The notes: generated by a model from the sequence alone, not told the origin. Positions 37,211 to 49,494 are shown, counted from the stretch's first letter. The stretch is 64,000 nucleotides of DNA from Aselliscus stoliczkanus (GCA_033961575.1 CM066729.1:32026501-32090500); one strand, 5' to 3'. A program made the numbers and translations.

Positions 37211-37990
37211 TTCTGGTGAGGATCTCTTGATATTGTTATCACATGCCAGGGGACAACCTCATCTTTTCCTGATTGTGTTTTGTATGATGCCTAGAAGCAT
37301 GATTGACTTTTTCTGCACACTTACCAGGACAAACTGTCATGAATGATACTAATATATAAGACTAATGACATTGCCAGCATGTAAGCCATCACAACTATTG
37401 GTCTTATACCCCTAACTTAAACAGAATGATGAATAAGCAACAGAAGAAATACCATTATCCTGTGGGTCCCAGAAGACAGAGAGAGAGAGAGAGAGAATGA
37501 GAACTTCTCATATTATTAGAATAACCTAAACAATGAATTCAATGAAATGACATTGCTGAAGGCAACTAATAACATCATGAACAAAAATGAGTAAATACAC
37601 ATAAATCTGATTATAGTATAAAAATTAATTTCTGGAATGGAAATTTTGATTTTCAAATTAAAAACCCAATAGATAAAATGGTGAGGGTATTTACTCTTGA
37701 GACCTGAGTTAATTAATAAAGTGCCCAATATCAGGTCCAGTCCTCTATCATCAGCAATAAAATTGGAAACCAAATTTTAAAAAATGCCCTTAAGCGACTC
37801 ACTGGTGTAGGTATGCTTGGACTATCTTTCTGGGAAGGGAGTAAACTGAGAAGGAATATTGCTAGGTACTACCAAGATGATATATGCTAAACATGTAAAA
37901 TATATCCAAGAAGATGTTAGATTTATGAATGAGCATCAACAATAGTTTGTAAGAGGAAATAAAGATAACCAGGTCCTTCTATAAAGTGTC
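37210..37990. other. Unassigned sequence
   Basis: No gene or element. A short GA tract lies at about 37478-37496. Confidence 0.35.
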
Positions 37991-37996
37991 CCATTG

Positions 37997-38173
37997 TTTT
38001 TTTTTTTTTTTTTTTTAGCTGAGCCATCCTGCCACTTTTTTTTTTTTTTTTTTTTTAGCTGAGCCATCCTGCCACCTGTTGGCAACTCAACGGCAACTCA
38101 GCTCGGGCTGGCATCGAACCGCTGTTGCTCAGAGCTCAGCTCACACTCTTGAGCGAGCCACTCGGCTGGCCTG
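37997..38173 (-). repeat. tRNA-derived SINE, type B, copy 2, with duplicated tail
   Basis: The poly-T plus AGCTGAGCCATCCTGCCAC segment occurs twice in tandem (about 37997-38035 and 38036-38075). The body then continues CTGTTGGCAACTCAACGGCA, ATCGAACCGC (B box complement), and GAGCGAGCCACTCGGCTGGC at the end. The flanks CCCATTGTTT (37990-37999 and 38174-38183) are a 10-bp target-site duplication. So the extra tail unit lies inside one insertion event. Confidence 0.88.
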
Positions 38174-38179
38174 CCCATT

Positions 38180-41100
38180 GTTTAAAATGAGGATACTTTT
38201 GAGTGAAACAGGGTGGGACTAGGTTGAGTTTCTCAAACATCTTTACATCTTTTTTTTTTTTTAACTGTAGAATTCTTTGTTCAAATGAAATGTTTTATGT
38301 AGGGGTGAACAAAGTGGATAAATCAGAGCCATTCTGGCATTTGCGTTTCCTCATCTTATGACCTTTGGTGGTGAGTTTCAGGGACACTCTCTGCATACAT
38401 ATCTTATGTCATCCTTTAAGTTTCTAAACTCTTTTAAAAACAAACAAACAAACAAAGAAAAAATTTAAATATTTGTCATAGCAGTTTGATTCAAAGTAAA
38501 GAACTGCCCTAAAAGGAGTCCATTTGGGGCCTGTCCTACCCAAACCTGTTGTTTCAGCCATTTTGTCTCACAATTAAATTGTGTCCTCAATGAGAACTCA
38601 AGACACAGATTAGAAGGAGCAGAGAGACTGATGTAAAAAGCCCCCTGGGCAGGGATGTTGAACATGAGCAAAAAGAAAAAGCTAAGTGAGGTAGTCAAGA
38701 GGGAGAGGAGACTGGCACAAATGCATATGTACGCAGATGGAGATGGCAGATACCATGTGGGCCCCTCCTTGGTGGGGGGCAGGGGAGCCCCTGCTTTCCA
38801 ATGTCATTCCTCTTGCTTAAGTTTGGTTAAGTTAAGGCCTGGCATTTCCATGCTTTGGAAGGTCTTAGATGTTTGCTTTCACTCCCACAACACTTACCTT
38901 TACTTCAACAGAGTTTAGTGGGGTTCTGTTTCTTGTAATCAAAAGCTTCTTTACTGGAAAAAATAATAATAATAAATTAGAGTTACGAGAGCGGTTGTGA
39001 GTAACAGAATCTGGAACATTTGCCAGACTGGTTAAGGTGTCATGGCTGGTAAGAAGGCACTGAGGATTCTTCACCCAGGAGGAAAGCTTTCAGCTCATAG
39101 ATGTGTGATAGGAAAACTGTTAACACAAACTTTTAGAATCCAGAGCACACAACTACTTAGGGAGAAGAATTTTGGGGATTGAGAAAAATATCAGTTTGGT
39201 GATATTTATTTTTATTTCGTGGTTACTCCTTGCAGCTATCAGACACTGAGAAAACAGACACACTCCTGCCTGGGGCTGCTCAACTGGAAGCAGATCATGA
39301 AAAATTAAAATAATTATATAAAATTATTTTATGAAGCCATTTTTGCTGGTTGCTAGCACTCCATCATCATTGAGGTTCAGGTATAAAAAAAAACAAACCC
39401 AAAAAACGCATCTTGCCAATTGAAGCTGATATGCCAAATGTGCTGTGTTTTAGATTAATATCAACAATTTTATTGAAAGAAAAAGCATACTATCAATTGC
39501 AGTTGAGTGTCTGGAATGAGCAGGATTCCCTGTTGATGGGAAACTCTTCTTGGGGAGTCTTTCTTGGGAGGTGTGTATGTGTGGGCCACCAGGCTGCAAA
39601 TCCACACAGACTCCATCTAGAGTCAGCTGAGGTTGTTAATAAGTTTTGGTTAGGTGGGTGCTTGATAAATGGGGTAGCAGGAAATACTTACATATCCGGA
39701 TTTGGCTTTTAATAAATAAAATCCCCAAGGATGAAAGTATAAGCAAATCTACAATAATTTTATCACCAGCAAATCTCCTTGAAGAGGGACTTGTGCCTGA
39801 CAGAAAGCTTCATGGCAGTGAGTCAGGCTCTTGGGTAACATCCAGCACTGAGCTGAAAGGCCTGGGATGCAGACACAGACTGCTGTAGCACTATGATCTC
39901 CCTGAAAGGGGCAAACTCTCTACTTTCCTCATCAAGACTGGTTCTCAGGAGCAGTGGAAAGATTCCACTTCCCTGCCTCAGCTGACTAAAGAGGGATTCT
40001 TTCAGAGACTAGGCAGAATACATCAGCTGATCTATTCTGGAAATATTATAATTATGTGCATAGACTGTGGCCAGTTCACAGTATTTTCCCAAAATAACTT
40101 GTTGATTTGGGGCTGTGATGGCAATGCTAAAATTCATGGAAACCAGACAGGCAGAGAAGCTCTTGAGTAGGGAGAGGAGAATGGAGCAGATTCAATGAGG
40201 AAATCAGAGTAGAGGGAACACTGTGGACCCAAAACAAGGACAGAACCTCCAGTCCCTGTTCTGTGGGAGGGTTCCTTTCCAGTTCCCAGGAAGCCTGCCT
40301 TGGCTTTGGTATCTCCAGACATGTCTTCTTTTCAGTTAAGCTCTGTTGAAAGGGATTCTGTTCCTTACATGTAAAAGAGATCTGTCCAAAAGAGTTAGAG
40401 GTTTCATAATAACTTCCTTTATTGTCTTATTCCAGACTTTTGGCCATTCCCCTGTAATTGCTGCTGCCTCTCCTCTTTAAAGCCTCCCTATTTCCTTGAG
40501 AACTTTTGGAAACAGAGCCAAATGCAGGAGTTCATAGACTACAGACTTACAGATTTCCCAAGGACTTCCGCTGCCCCACTCCAGGGCTTCTGTGTGTGAA
40601 ACCTGAAATTACTTCAGTGCCGCTGGTTCTCTCTATCCTATTTCCTGCGTGTTTTGACATTTTAGATATTTCCTTAGTTCTCCCTGACACTTCAAAAACA
40701 ACTAGTCATTGATTTCTTTCATGAGTTATGTCCCCCAAGCCCACGTGACACTCAGTGCCTGTTCCTGAGCACCACATATTCAAATACAACAGCTGACAAG
40801 CTGCAGGAGCAGGTCGTGACCAGCCGACCTCCTTTCATTTCCTGCCTCGATGCAGTAAACATTATCCTGCCACAAATCTGGGAAGCTTTTTGTATCATGG
40901 CACCTACTGAGAAGGCACAATTTGAAACTGCCCCCATGGTGAACAGGAGAAACATACTCTGGTGACTGGGAACTATTCACTAATAATAGCTTAACAGAGG
41001 GTAATGGCAGGCATTCCTGCAATATAATGATTATTTGTTATGTGCTGCTTGTCACTAAAGGCACTTGTTATTATCATTTAGGTAAAGATCATCTTTGGAA

Positions 41101-42045
41101 AAGCAAGCAAAGCAATAAAAGAGCAGCTTATGCATAACAAAGTAGCAAACTTAGATCTGATAAGCTTATTATTAAGCTAATAATTTAATATTTATGTAGT
41201 GTATTTAGTGATTTTTTTCAGTGCACAGCACTAGTGAAGTAATATTACTTTGTATCATATGTAGTGTTCAGAGCTTCTGTGATTTTCAAATGCATTTTAG
41301 AATTACAAATAATTTCTTATAAGGTCATCTTGTAAGAGATTTTAAAGCCTAGCCCTGTTGATGAACACAGACAGCAGTGGCTGGAAGGAACAGAACAGGA
41401 AACATTTCTTTTTAAATTCATCCTGGCAGTGTTTTAAGGAAAAACTTCTAGTTTATCTGTTTCCTGATCAAGACATTTATTCTCATGAAATAATAAAAGA
41501 ATAATCTGCTTGCAAACCAGTTCTGCTTGTCTTGAGTTGGTTACCTGTGTTAGCCAATTCTATTTATCTCTACAACTTGGAACATGCAGAAGAAAGGAAA
41601 GGAGAGCAAACAGAGGGGTTTTTAAAATGATTCAATCAATCAGAAAAGAAGCTGTGAAAAGAAGGAGACACCTGACTGTTTATGAAGGTGATTTCCTACA
41701 TGATCTTGGCAGGTCCTGAACATTTATTTGAGATGATTTCATGTCTGTCCCTGAGCTTCCAGAGAATATCTCTTGTTAAATGCCTCTTATCCCCTCAGTT
41801 TATTTCCAATTCTTCTTTTACATCACGAAAATGTTTCCAATTTAATTTGAAAGTCATTGACCAGAAATTTTTTGTTTGTATGTTTGTATAGTTTTTAAAA
41901 AATTGTTAACATAGAAAAAGTTATGGAGAGAAAACAAGTATAGAGGAATAGGTTAACTGGATGGATATGTTAAGAGCTTGTGTTCCATTTTAGAGCAACT
42001 AATCAAATTCTCAAAACTTAAAAATAATATTTAACAAGCACATAT
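38180..42045. other. Repeat-poor, somewhat GC-richer block, no gene called
   Basis: I recognise no interspersed repeat with confidence. Open frames of 60-100 codons (38655-38918, 39413-39712, 39646-39888, 40506-40712, 41510-41719 and others) lack domains and credible splice contexts. The block looks single-copy and could hold an unrecognised exon or conserved regulatory sequence, especially around 38580-38900 and 40540-40980. A (CAAA)n tract is at about 38440-38456. Confidence 0.35.
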
Positions 42046-42096
42046 ATGTGTGTGTGTATATATATGTGTGTGTGTGTACACACACACACACACACA
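42046..42096. repeat. Inverted dinucleotide microsatellite (TG)n-(AC)n
   Basis: TGTGTGTGTATATATATGTG is followed by TGTGTGTGTACACACACACA and ACACACACA. The GT and AC runs are complementary and meet at a GTAC centre. It abuts the mariner terminus at 42097. Confidence 0.95.
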
Positions 42097-42671
42097 TGAG
42101 GTCGGCAAGTAAGTTCTTGTACTCATCCTAGAAAAAGAACTAATGCCTCATTGCTGAATATCACTATGGTCACCTTTCGAAGTACTCCACTTGGGAAGCT
42201 ATGCACCAATGCCAGTGCCTAGTCTACCATTCAAAGCAATTTTGGAACTTTTTTCTGGAATGGCCATCAGAGCTGTCATTGTATTACCCTTGATGTCCTG
42301 AATGTTAGGCAAATGTCTTCCTTTCAATACTTCCCTTATCTTTGGGTAAAGAAAGAAATAACTGGGGGCCAGATCAGGTGATTAAAGGGTGGGGGGTGTT
42401 CCAATACAGTTGTTTGTTTACTTGCTAAAAACTGTCTCATAGACAGTGTGGTGTGAGCTGGTGCATTGTCGTGATACAAGAGCCATGAATTGGCAAAAAA
42501 TTCAGGTTTTCTAACTTTTCCATGCAGCCTTTTCAGCAATTCCAAATAGTAAACTTGATTAACTGTTTGTCCAGTTGGTACAAATTCATAATAAATAATC
42601 CCACTGATATAAAAAAAAAGGTTAGCAACATCATTGCAACATGTTCATAAACTTAGTTGTTGTACCTCGTA
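42097..42671 (-). mobile_element. Internally deleted mariner (lineage 2), copy 1
   Basis: The termini TGAGGTCGGCAAGTAAGTTC and (reverse complement of the right end) ACGAGGTACAACAACTAAGT are imperfect inverted repeats. On the minus strand it encodes a transposase C-terminal half: ELLKRLHGKVRKPEFFANSW, then YHDNAPAHTTLSMRQFLASK and VLEHPP, after which a frameshift breaks it (42336-42545). HDNAPAH holds the second catalytic Asp of the DD34D triad. The N-terminal DNA-binding region and the first Asp are absent: after about 65 bp of 5' terminal sequence the element jumps to mid-transposase. The copy at 54831 has the same junction. Confidence 0.85.
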
Positions 42672-44170
42672 TATATACACACACATTATAAAATACATTT
42701 TAAATTCCTGAAATATTGCATTATTATTATCCAAGGAGTCCGTGTTTTATATAGTTGTAATCTTCTCTCTGAATTTTTATTTCCACTTTTCTTTCTTTGA
42801 AGATTTGGCATAAATTCAAAAGGAAATTTATTTCAATTTTTGATTTTATGTAGCCAAAGATTTGCTATAAAAGTCTCATGATATATAAGATGTATTTAGT
42901 ATTGAAACTATTTGGTATTAATAACTATTTAAAATCTGGCATAATTCATATAGTATATCACAATTAGAGGCTATATCATAGATGCAATACTTTATTATTC
43001 CACTATATTTATTGATATAGTTTGAATAATTGGAACTTTTTTTTGTTTTTGTTTTTGTTTTTGATAGCTAACATCTTAATTGATACTTATAACATCAGCA
43101 CGATGGGATGCAAAAACCTTATGTCACAGCTCTATACAACTGAATTTCGGGGCAATTGAAACCAACAGTATGGCTTGGCTTGAGTGACATTTTAAAATGG
43201 TTTTTTTCCTCCAAGTGGTTTTCATTTTTTTTTTTTTTTTTTCATTTTATCACAATAACACTCTGGCTTCTATCTTAGGTCCTGAAGTCTTTTGAGGCAA
43301 CATAGCTAACAAGACATATGTCCTTTTATACTATTTTCATTTGTTAATGTCATGGGATTATCTTTGCATGAATACAATGAGTTTATTCAAGAAAATTAAA
43401 TTCTGCTAGAAGAAAAACAGAGGGGAAAAAACCAACATGATAATGGTGGAAATAAAATATCACCTGAACGGGGCTTTTGGCAAATAGACTTATCACTTTT
43501 GTCAAACATTGTTAAGGTAGCTATTTGGAGCACTGTGTATGGAAAATAAGTATATTGATGTTTAAGGCCAATGATGAAGCAGTATCCTTCTAGCTATGTC
43601 CCTAGGTCTACTTCTTGGTCTCTCACCAACAAAAGGAGTTCACCTTTGCATCACAGGCCCCATTAATTTAGCCTGTGTTACTTTCTCCACCTGATTGAAA
43701 ATCTGTTCTATTTTATGGAGTCTAATTTCCCTCTTTAAACCAGTATACATAAGGGTCTCAAGCTTCAGTTTTCTCTAGTGCACTTTCTTATACCACTCAC
43801 CCATCCCACTTACCCTACCTCTGTATGCGTTACTTCCTTTGGTGGACAATTTTGGTAGGGAAGGAAAGATCTGATTGTTCCCACTGACTTGTTTATTCCA
43901 ACTCTGCTTTCAGGAACTTGGGAAATTACCCACAGTTGGGTTGGCAAATCCATTGGGCCCACTAAGACATAGACTGAGGTCATAACTGCATTATTCACCT
44001 AATTCCCAAAAGCCTCAACTTGAACCAATTAATCCCATTGTATTTTGAGTCCCCAGATTAAATTGACTCAATGTCTATCAATATCTGAATGGTGTATGTT
44101 CTTTCCTTTTCCCAGTGTATTTAGCTTCCTTGATAAATCACCAAATAGATGCCATCAGGGAAGCTTTAAC
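42672..44170. other. Unassigned sequence, possible old LTR/ERVL-like phrases
   Basis: No gene. 43560-44100 has a texture (for example AAAGGAGTTCACCTTTGCAT) that suggests degraded retroelement internal sequence, but I cannot align it to a family. A poly-T run lies near 43227-43242, and G-T5 units near 43040-43062. Confidence 0.3.
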
Positions 44171-44176
44171 GATGGT

Positions 44177-44217
44177 TTACAGACCATTAATTAATGGTCT
44201 GTAATTAATGGTCTGTA
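44177..44217. repeat. Perfect 28-bp palindrome with a repeated half-arm
   Basis: 44177-44204 is a perfect inverted repeat centred between 44190 and 44191 (arm TTACAGACCATTAA). It is followed at once by a second TTAATGGTCTGTA (44205-44217), so one arm is duplicated. Function unknown. It contains TAATTA-type homeobox core sites. Confidence 0.9.
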
Positions 44218-44219
44218 GT

Positions 44220-45929
44220 TAGCTAATGAATACATAAATTAATGTTGTCATGGTATCCCAGGTCCTTCTTTCAGTGGATCTGGACTTTGACTCAAATGGC
44301 TCTGGGTCTGTGCTCTAGCTCAGGAATGAAAGCTTGGTGAGAAGATGAGACTCTCCCATGTTGTGACTGAAATTAGACCTCTGCTCACAAGACTTAGTGT
44401 TCCTGTGATTACATATTGATGAATTATCAGTAAGAATGTCTCTATTTTATTTCTAGTGATTGATAAACCACAACTAAAGGCATCTGTGGGTTAAAATGTT
44501 CTGATTACTGCTCTGTACTTACTGCCCATTATAATAGCTGGGACTACTTTCCCTCAGGAGGTAACGTGCTGTCACCTGGCCTCTCCCAACCCAGGAACTC
44601 ACATTTCCATGGTAGAATCTCCCACTTTTATCTCTGACCCGCAGAGAACACCCATGGGATTTTCTAAGACTGCAGGAACTGTCCCCACCACCCCATTAAT
44701 GCAGAGATCACATTTGAGAGATAATTAGGTGATTGGTGAGTAGATTGTACATACTCCAATATTCCTTTCGTTGTTTTTTTTTTGCCTTTGGATCTTTCCT
44801 CTGTGTTATAATCAGGAAATTCTGGCATCTCAAGTTCATTTGATGTATATCACTCTTGAATCCAGGTCTTAGTCAACCAACCAATAATTGTTAAACCTAC
44901 TTCTAGCAGCTAAAGCGAACACATTGAATCGAAGAACTTTGAGGAGTTGATCATATTGATAAATTCAGACATTTCACATAGGGAATTGCTTAGTAGAGCA
45001 GAATGCAAGAGGGGAGATAGTGTTATTCAGAGCTCATACATAACAACTGGCCACTGGAATTATGTTCTGCCACTGTTTCTATTGGAACTGCTGCCCCTGA
45101 CACAGGGCAGGGAGCCAGGAACCCAGATATTGCCACTGACAGTACTGTGCTTGCTCCTGATGTTGCCTTGCCCTTCAGTCCTCTGTGACCTACTGCTACC
45201 ATGCTCTTGCCCATCTCCATTATGATAGGGGCTCATAGGCAGCTCTCACAGCCTGCAGTTACTCCTGGCTGCCACCATGGCAATCAGAAACAGAACAAAA
45301 TAGCATATCCTTTCCTTCTACTCTCGATTCTCTAGCTACTGCCTCTTATTAGCAGAACCCCATTGAAATGTTGGGGGCAAGTAAGTGTGTATGAAGAATT
45401 CATATGAAAAGCTTTCAGGGCCTGGCTTTATAGAGGAGAGTACAGAAGAGTGAGTGTGTGGGTTGACACCTACCTCCGAGCCCACTTAAAATCCTTTTCC
45501 TTTTAAGAATTTACAGTAAAACTTTCCATTAAGCTACCAGATGCAATAAACATAGCAATCAAGGAATTTTGAAATATTCCAGAAATTTAAACATTTCATG
45601 TGACATTAATTCCTTTTTTGGTTCACAGAATTTTAGCTGGTTCTGGAAATTTTACTTCTTACTGTGGCCTTTTTTTACCTGCAAGTAGAATCTTTTGTTT
45701 TCTCATTCTCCTAATAATTACATTCTTTCTGCTTTACTTAGAAAAGGAAAAAAATAATTCATCATACTGTTGATAAGTGAGAAATTTATTAATTTATTTC
45801 AAAAATAAACATATAATTAATAAATTAATCAAGATTTAGAAAAAATAAACACTCTGAAATAGATTGAAATGATTTCTTTAAATTTTGTCTTGGTGTGAGT
45901 GTCTCGAAGCTCTTCATATTTCATATCAC
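44220..45929. other. Unassigned sequence with a C/T-rich patch
   Basis: No gene supported. 45060-45300 has a decayed CTGCC/CTGTG texture, and a 92-codon frame (44947-45225) reads through it as a Leu/Pro-rich peptide without a domain. It may be the remnant of an old GC-rich repeat. Confidence 0.3.
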
Positions 45930-46271
45930 ATGCCATTCTTTTTAAAATTTTTATTGAGGTATAATTGACATATAACAATATTAATTTCAGGTATACAATA
46001 ATGATTTGATAGTTGTAGTATATATGAGTATTGTAAAATGATCACAATAAGTCTAGTTAACATCTATCACCACACATAGTTATAAAAATAGTTCTTTTTT
46101 GTGATAAGGAGGTTTAAGATATATTCTTTTAGCAACTGTCAAATATGCAATGCAATATTATTAATAATATTCACCACATTGTACATTATATCCTCACAAC
46201 TTATTTATTTTGTAACTGAGAATTTGTACCATTTGTTTATACTTCAAGTCTGCAACTCAAATGCCATTCTT
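45930..46271 (-). repeat. 5'-truncated L1 3' end, antisense, with target-site duplication
   Basis: On the plus strand: AAAATTTTTATTGAGGTATA, ATTGACATATAACAATATTA, AAATGATCACAATAAGTCTA, GTTAACATCTATCACCACAC, and CATTGTACATTATATCC. This is the reverse complement of the L1MA/L1MB-like 3' UTR. The repeats ATGCCATTCTT at 45930-45940 and 46261-46271 are an 11-bp target-site duplication, so the boundaries are exact. The insert is about 320 bp. Confidence 0.85.
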
Positions 46272-46671
46272 ACATTATAAAAAGAAATAAATTCTGCTTA
46301 CTATCATTTCCTTAAATTATGTATAAGCATATGAATCAGTGCCATATTTCCCAGTGTAACAAATTTAAATTATTGAATAAAAAAAATTTTAAAAAGTCAT
46401 ACAACATATGCTTTCTCATTCTGGAAACAAAATCAAATGAAAAGGTTTCTATTTTTTAGGATGACAAAAACATTTCTACTAGTTTACAACAATGATGAAA
46501 CATAGTGGCAAGCATTTTTCTCCCAGTGCACATATGCAATAATCTGATATTTCTGTGACAGCTAACGTATAATTTTTAAACTATGACTTCTGCAAGTTGA
46601 CTGTTTAGATTTCTGTTTTAACAAAAAATCTGGCTTCTAATTCTTCTGTTTCTTAAGGTATGTTTGATCAC

Positions 46672-47028
46672 TGTCTTAGTCTGTTCCAGCTGCTATAGTG
46701 AATACCATAAGACTGGGCGGCTTAAATGATAAACATTTATTTCTCACAATTCTGGAGTCTATGAAGTCCAAGATCAAAGTGCCAGGCACATTCGGTGTCT
46801 GGGTGAGGGCCTACTTCCTGGTTTGTAAATGGCTGCTTTCTAGCTATATTTACACATGGTGGAATTAAGAGATCTCATATTTATTTTTTCATTTTATAAG
46901 GACATAAATTTCATCATGAGGTTCCCAATCTAATGACTTAATCTAACTCTCCCCAAAGGCTACAATACCATCATGGATTAGGGCTTCAACATGAATTTCC
47001 AGAGGACACTAACATTCAGCCTGTAGCA
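46672..47028 (-). repeat. MaLR-type solo LTR, antisense
   Basis: TGTCTTAGTCTGTTCCAGCT, ACTGGGCGGCTTAAATGATA, TTATTTCTCACAATTCTGGA, GGTGTCTGGGTGAGGGCCTA, ACTTCCTGGTTTGTAAATGG, and AACATTCAGCCTGTAGCA. This is the reverse complement of an MST/MLT1-type LTR, with TG...CA ends intact. About 357 bp, no internal region attached. Confidence 0.7.
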
Positions 47029-47029
47029 G

Positions 47030-48040
47030 TGTAGAACAGGAAGCACCATAAAAAATTGTTCTGCTTTGGTTATCATTGTAAAGGGAGTGGACATTGTCTT
47101 CTGGATCATCTTGGTGATGATGAGTTTGGAAGCATTCTTAAGCTCTATATATTTATACCAATTTCTACCTTCCTGATAAGATCCAGAACCTTAGATTCAT
47201 CCCCATGGTTGGTTTTGCCTTGAAACTTAGCATTTTACATTGCTGCATTATTGGAAAGAAATAGGACTCAAATGGTTTACCATTATTTGATTGACATTAG
47301 TCCATTTCACATGTCTGTAAACTATAGCAGTACAAGGTTGGTTGGAATATGTTCTGGTTTACAATTGAATCTCCTAGAACCTAACACAATGTACCATGCT
47401 CAGCATTCTATAAGTAATTTTTGCATGAAAATATGAGAGGGAAATAGTATTTGGGGTGTTAGAGTCAAGTTTGAGAACATGTAAGATTTTCATAGGCAAA
47501 GAAAGAAACATAAATTTGGAATGCCATAAGAGAGTACAGTATGTTTCCATGTAATGTCAAAGAATAATGTAATCTAAGAAGGCCAGATGTCAGTTGGCTT
47601 GACAATGTAAGGAACAAATGGGACCTTTTGATTTTAAGCAGGGCAGGACAATAAAAAGAAGTGGCAAAAGTCAAGAGACTTGAGGAGGATTCAAGGAATA
47701 GGACTTGTGGGTGTTTGGCTGTGGTTGGCCATGTGTGCTCAGGGAGTGGATGGTGACTTTAGCTAAACCGGAGAATGCCAAATGAAGGGGTGATTTGGAG
47801 TGATGATTATCTGTTCAGCTTTTAACATGCTCAGTTTGTGTTGTTGCTGGGGTAACCACTTGGTTGATCATGCAAGTCTGTTGAAGAGAAAGTGGGCTAG
47901 GATGTAATTGAATTCAGACTGAATTGCGCTATTGTCTATATTTCAGAAAATCAATTCGGATCTTTTATTCTTATCTGTTCTCAAGTTTGCCTTTCCACCC
48001 TTCTAGAATTGGCTCAGCATAAAATATACTTTCTTTCTTT
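47030..48040. other. Mostly unassigned; possible L2 piece at 47460-47780
   Basis: GACAATGTAAGGAACAAATG, then GCAGGGCAGGACAATAAAAA and AGACTTGAGGAGGATTCAAG resemble L2 sequence upstream of its 3' end, but weakly. No gene. Confidence 0.3.
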
Positions 48041-48225
48041 ATATTTTCATTGTTTCATTGTGGCAAAAGCGCATGACATACATTTACCATTTTAACCGTT
48101 TTTAAGTGCACAATTCGGTGGCAGTAGGTAAATCCACAAGGTTGTGCAGCCATCACTTCTATCCTTTTCCAAAACCTTTCCATCATCCCAAATAGAAACA
48201 CTGTACCCATTAAACAATGTCTGTT
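48040..48225 (-). repeat. L1M 3' fragment, antisense
   Basis: TTGTGGCAAAAGCGCATGAC, TACATTTACCATTTTAACCG, AAGTGCACAATTCGGTGGCA, GTTGTGCAGCCATCACTTCT, then AAACACTGTACCCATTAAAC. A clear reverse complement of an old L1 3' region. The plus frame starting at 48217 is not a gene. Confidence 0.8.
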
Positions 48226-48229
48226 CTTT

Positions 48230-49151
48230 TGTCCCTTCTCCTGATCCTGGCCATTGCTAGTACATTTTCTGTCTTCATGAACGAAGAACCTAGAAATGGC
48301 AAATTCATAGAAAATGTACTTTTTAAAATTGAGTTTTTATTTACCATTCAGGAACCAATTTCTCTACCATTTTGCTTCCATGTACAATTTATAAGTACAT
48401 GTAATATCAGGAAAATTTAAATATATGTTTAGAATACTTTCTTAGTAGTGCATTTAAGTCTAAATATTATAATTAAGTCTCTTAAATAATTGTATATAGA
48501 GGATAAGTGTGATGCTAATATATGTTTAAACAGTGTTCTATGTATTCCCAGAGATGCATTATTTTTTATGTCAATGTGTAATGATAATTTATCATAAAAC
48601 AATGTCTCTGACAGAGTCCCTTTAGATTTGAAAGGATTCTAATCGAGGTCAAGAAATATGTAGGACCAAAATGAAGGCTTGATAGAAATTCTTCTGTAGT
48701 AATGTAATTCTTCACTAGTGTGACTTTTTCCTTTGTCAGACAGTAAATAGATACAGCATACAAAAAGTGTAATGTTGATAGTTTATAGCTTAAGCATCAA
48801 AAATAGCTAACATGAGCACATAGCTCATGTTTTATACTCCGAAAACAAAAATGCCTTTCACATACATTGTCTGACACTGATCATTGTAACTAGGTTTGTG
48901 AGTTCTTTTTAATATTCATTCACAGAACAGTTTAAATCCACTAATTATCAATTTAGTATTTTCTGAATAGACTCTAAAAATTAATCTGGAAATTTCCCAT
49001 GTAAATATTTTATTCAAGCTAATCTTCAAATATGCATGTTTTTCAGATTTCATTTCATGTGCTGGTCATATATGACTGATCATCATCACTTTTATATCCT
49101 TTTGTCCCTGAATGTTTAGGACCAATTGCTACTTATTCCTATTTGTGGTAT

Positions 49152-49182
<31 letters not shown>

Positions 49183-49490
49183 CTATGTGTGTGTGTATAG
49201 AGATCATGAGAAATGGGCACAGTTCAAATGTACAGTTTAAAATAGTTTACAATTGGAATGGAAAAATAATTAAATGTCAAAATAATAATATAGGATATTT
49301 AAGAGAGTCCAGGGAGTGATATACCAATGTAAATAAGAATAATATTGATTGTCTTCCTGTGGTCTATAAGATAAAATCATAGGAATGATTTATATATGAT
49401 TATCTTTCTGGGTTCTTTAATTGGAAGAAAATTATCTCTTGTCCTCCTTGTCATATTATCTCTCAATTTCCTCTGTCAGGAACAGATCAT
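48230..49490. other. Unassigned sequence
   Basis: No gene or interspersed repeat called apart from the GT microsatellite inside it. Confidence 0.35.
49152..49196 (+). repeat. (GT)n microsatellite
   Basis: About 13 uninterrupted GT units, then GTATGTCTATGTGTGTGTGT. Confidence 0.95.
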
Positions 49491-49494
49491 TGTT

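Noticed and set aside
44947..45225. Leu/Pro-rich 92-codon frame, possibly a signal or membrane peptide
   Set aside because: It follows a decayed CTGCC-like repeat texture, and a minus frame overlaps it. No family recognised.
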